A DNA stretch of 64,000 bases from Rhodobacterales bacterium (lineage in GTDB: Bacteria > Pseudomonadota > Alphaproteobacteria > Rhizobiales > Stappiaceae): contig VIRH01000101.1 of NCBI GenBank assembly GCA_008107755.1, forward strand, positions 145,636 through 209,635, in the 5' to 3' direction. Below, one piece after another: positions 63,319 to 64,000 of this stretch. Each line of letters starts with the position of its first letter. Within the stretch, counting starts at the first letter, position 1. A program made the translations under genes and the position numbers. A model generated the notes under the pieces. That model searched no databases and was not told the DNA's origin. It saw only the letters and a list, made by a program, of their open reading frames with translations.

Positions 63319-63878
63319 ATGAAATATCAAGCCGTTATTCTTGGCCTTCTGATGGGCTTTGCTGTGTCGCCCGTCAGAGCGGCCGCGTCCGATGTGCCGT
63401 CCGTCGGCGTCCGTACGCTCAGCGTCTTTTCCGAAGCACGGGGCGAGCCGCTCTCCGTCACGATATGGTATCCCGCCGGACCCGGCGGGGAGGCGGACCT
63501 GATCGGCGACGACCGGATTTTTGCCGGAACGCCGGCGCTCCGGGATGCGCCCGCACGTGCTGATGGGTATCCGCTTGTCCTCCTTTCCCACGGGTCGGGT
63601 GCGACGGTTGAGAAGATGAGCTGGATCGCGACCGATCTTGCGGCAAGGGGCTACGTGGTCGCGGGGCCAAATCATCCGGGTACGACAAGCGGGGATTCCA
63701 CGCCGGAAGATACGCCGAAGCTTTGGGAGCGGACGGATGACCTGAGCGAGATCAACTCCTACCTGCTCAAGGCACCTGAGTGGAAAGAGGTGGTCGATGC
63801 GGACCGTGTGGCCGCACTCGGGTTTTCGCTCGGCGGCGCAGCGGTTCTCGAACTTGCCGGGGCTCGAGGAGACCTAGA
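63319..63878 (+). pseudogene. Secreted alpha/beta-hydrolase gene truncated by an insertion sequence
   Basis: The gene starts at ATG 63319 with a signal peptide (MKYQAVILGLLMGFAVSPVR) and encodes a dienelactone-hydrolase-like protein: PLVLLSHGSG and the nucleophile elbow GFSLGGA. Shortly after the elbow, at about 63878, the sequence changes into the end of an insertion sequence, and translation runs 12 codons into it to a stop at 63913-63915. The His and Asp of the triad are lost, so the product is probably inactive. The rest of the gene may lie on the far side of the element. Confidence 0.8.
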
Positions 63879-64000
63879 TGTGGTTTCTGATCAGGTTGTT
63901 CCGTTGAGGGCCTGACTTGGTGTTTTTCCATTGATGCCCATGTGTGGCCGTTTGTTGTTGTACCAGTCAAGCCATCTTGGCAGATCGGCCTCTCGTGTCA
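63879..64000 (-). mobile_element. Insertion sequence end, IS481-like (continues beyond the window)
   Basis: The element begins TGTGGTTTCTGATCAGG at 63879, a TGT end as in IS481/IS3-type elements, and contains the C-terminal part of a transposase gene on the minus strand. The left flank CTAGA (63874-63878) may be the target duplication; the other end is outside the window, so this cannot be confirmed. Confidence 0.7.
63891..64000 (-). CDS. DDE transposase, C-terminal fragment (IS481/IS3 type)
   Basis: Reading the minus strand from the window edge to a TGA at 63893-63891 gives a tail with the segment LPRWLDWYNNKRPHMGINGK followed by TPSQALNGTT. The WYNNKRPH block is the conserved end of the integrase core in IS481 and IS3 transposases. 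The gene starts outside the window. Confidence 0.75.
   Translation of the reverse strand, partial: TREADLPRWLDWYNNKRPHMGINGKTPSQALNGTT

Overview
The window reads as chromosomal DNA of a high-GC alphaproteobacterium. Genes are dense, many are translationally coupled through ATGA or GTGA overlaps, and there are many ABC/TRAP importers of rhizobial type. A glpVSTPQU glycerol importer, a group 3d hox hydrogenase and typical alphaproteobacterial intergenic inverted repeats point to Hyphomicrobiales, perhaps a Stappiaceae member such as Roseibium, Labrenzia or Stappia. The order is moderately sure and the family is a guess. No rRNA, canonical tRNA or CRISPR array was seen.

Layout. 0-8 kb: tail of an unknown gene, then a LacI-regulated sugar ABC operon with an MGH1-like glycoside hydrolase; one permease carries a DUF11-like periplasmic insertion and the other a four-helix N-terminal extension. 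8-15 kb (minus): two transglutaminase-like proteins (one fused to DUF2126) and a circularly permuted ATP-grasp/alpha-E protein, a conserved set of unknown chemistry. 15-17.3 kb: two divergent orphan binding proteins. 17.5-22 kb: a LivKHMGF-type importer. 22.4-28.4 kb: glycerol importer glpVSTPQU. 28.5-30.1 kb: a BlaI/BlaR1 pair without a beta-lactamase. 30.3-35 kb: another sugar-type ABC importer. 35-41 kb: NAD-reducing [NiFe]-hydrogenase hoxFUYHW-hypA behind a likely FNR/FixK box. 41-50.4 kb: RpiR regulator, N-formylglutamate-amidohydrolase-like enzyme, TakP-type TRAP importer, glutamine-synthetase-like ligase, aldehyde dehydrogenase and iron alcohol dehydrogenase, together suggesting catabolism of an amine or amino alcohol through gamma-glutamyl intermediates.

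50.4-62.1 kb is the accessory part. It holds a 32-codon cysteine-rich peptide gene with its own terminator, a T4 Rnl1-type RNA ligase, an LRR-Roc-COR (Roco) gene cut by one in-frame TAA, and an RNA-repair locus rtcR / rsr - RNAs - rtcB. The 778 bases between rsr (Ro60 orthologue) and rtcB hold five tandem Y-RNA-like units. Each has a Ro-type helix with the same internal loop (ATGCC on the 5' strand) and T-arm or acceptor hairpins in circularly permuted tRNA order. The third is close to a whole permuted tRNA-Lys(CUU) including CCA. The RtcR here lacks the GAFTGA loop used to contact sigma-54, no -24/-12 promoter is visible, and two overlapping divergent sigma-70-like promoters are, so control appears to differ from the enterobacterial system.

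62-64 kb: a membrane-anchored AraC regulator and a secreted alpha/beta-hydrolase gene truncated by an insertion sequence that runs off the right edge.
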